The position numbers and the translations under genes were made by a program. A model generated the notes under the pieces. The model searched no databases. It was given only the letters and a program-made list of their open reading frames with translations, and had not been told where the DNA came from. Below, piece by piece: positions 63,325 to 64,000 of a stretch of DNA of 64,000 bases (positions are counted from its first letter, which is position 1; every line of letters starts with the position of its first letter). The stretch is taken from NCBI GenBank assembly GCA_028554755.1, contig JAPTOF010000006.1:19529001-19593000 (forward strand), read 5' to 3'. The stretch is from Cordia subcordata. Its lineage: Eukaryota; Streptophyta; Magnoliopsida; Boraginales; Cordiaceae.

Positions 63325-64000
63325 TCAATCAAAAGGTGGTGGGGTAACTTCATTCTCAGGTGGAGCCTCCTTAATGCTTCCCTTAACAACAATCAAACTG
63401 CAACCAGCATCTTCCACTCTTTTCCTTCCAACAATTTTTTCCTTCATAAGATCTTCATTTTTCCCATTAAGATGACAATTTGGTGAATCAACTTTGATTA
63501 TCTCATCAAGAAAGCAAAATTCCTCATCTTTCTTATCTTCTTCACAAGGTATGAGTGTTGCAAAATGATTAATGCCCAACTTATTTTTTAATGATGTGGT
63601 CGAATGCTTATTTTCTTTCTTTGAGACTTGAGTGGTGCAAAGAGGCATGGCACTTGAAAAAGGCTTTGGATCATCCTTAAGTGTTCTTTTCTGAACTTTC
63701 TTTGACTTTACACCTTTCCATTCTTCTCTTTTCCTATCACTATGGGGAAATTTTGGCACATTTGGATCAATAGCATTGGGACATAAAGAGAGTGAATGAC
63801 CCACAATCTTGCAATTTGAACAAACAAGAGGTTTCCAAGCATACTCAACTTCAATTTTAGCCCAATTTCCATCCCTAAGCTTCACAAAAGTGTGATCCGG
63901 CAACTCTTTAGAAAGGTCCATTTCTATACAAACTCTTACAAAGCCCACAAAAGTCTGTGATTTAGTGAGTTTATCCAATTGTCATGGGTAACCTAATGTA
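63325..64000 (-). pseudogene. HL-4 ORF1-type protein, C-terminal part
   Basis: Open from 63978 to TGA at 63325-63327; one stop lies just upstream (TLGYP-stop-QLDKL) near the window end. LDKLTKSQTFVGFVRVCIEM, LRDGNWAKIEVEYAWKPLVC and an intact knuckle CSNCKIVGHSLSLC near 63770-63815, then a Lys/Asp-rich tail ending NEVTPPPFD. The knuckle His, lost in HL-1, is kept. Groups with HL-1 and HL-3. Confidence 0.85.

Larger units (their letters stand above)
63120..64000 (-). mobile_element. Half-LINE HL-4 (3' part; runs off the window)
   Basis: Poly(T) 63120-63129, terminus tttcttacttacctcgc on the minus strand, hairpin 63181-63231, then the C-terminal half of an ORF1-type frame. It was inserted in LINE-N. 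The ORF1 frame goes straight to a 3' tail with poly(A), so no ORF2 is present. The 5' end and target-site duplication are outside the window. Confidence 0.85.

Noticed and set aside
1..64000. Cellular genes, tRNAs, rRNAs, CRISPR arrays, bacterial operons
   Set aside because: I looked on both strands and saw only LINE-derived coding sequence, short fillers and 3'/5' UTRs; nothing else could be supported.

Overview
Kind of DNA. This is AT-rich repetitive DNA from a flowering plant, probably a eudicot; the species cannot be named from the sequence. Essentially all of it is non-LTR retrotransposon of the plant L1 type: ORF1 with a DUF4283-like domain and a CCHC zinc knuckle (zf-CCHC_4), and ORF2 with an AP-type endonuclease (EN), a reverse transcriptase (RT, FADD motif) and a zf-RVT zinc-binding domain, with no RNase H after it. 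I see no cellular protein gene, tRNA, rRNA, CRISPR array or bacterial feature. Nearly every reading frame is broken, so ORFs are called pseudogenes.

Layout. The window is a nest of LINEs folded into a giant imperfect inverted duplication. The left arm (about 395-23946) reappears reversed as the right arm (about 33204-59624). Left-arm order: LINE-D (+) holding half-LINE HL-1 (-); LINE-A (-) split by full-length LINE-B (+); LINE-F (+) split by LINE-G (-), itself split by LINE-H (-); then fragments LINE-I (-), LINE-K (-) and LINE-J (+). Primes mark right-arm copies (J', K', I', F', G', A', B', HL-1', D'). Three insertions are in one arm only: H (left), C and HL-3 (right). Without them both arms are about 19.1-19.2 kb. 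The arms differ by roughly one base in twenty where I compared them. The 9.3 kb centre (23947-33203) holds the rest of J and K, LINE-E (+), half-LINE HL-2 (+) and LINE-L (+), whose poly(A) abuts the right arm. Outside the right arm lie LINE-E' (+), LINE-N (-) and half-LINE HL-4 (-), which runs off the end.

How the parts work together. Two kinds of element coexist. Autonomous-type LINEs encode ORF1 and ORF2. 'Half-LINEs' (HL-1 to HL-4) encode only an ORF1-type protein, then a short 3' tail and poly(A). Half-LINEs share the LINE 5' pyrimidine-rich start and the LINE 3' terminus (like TTACTTACCTCGC before the As), so they are probably copied in trans by LINE ORF2. All four carry a hairpin 51-54 nt before the poly(A), with arms like CCCCTCAAATC / GATTTGAGGGG and compensatory changes between copies. 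This resembles mammalian HAL1 half-LINEs, with an added RNA structure, and is the best candidate here for an undescribed system. The LINEs have a different conserved feature: the ORF1 stop overlaps the ORF2 start as ATGA, and a small hairpin (TTAGGGG, 8-nt loop, CCCCTAA) begins about 21 nt after that ATG, suggesting coupled termination-reinitiation.
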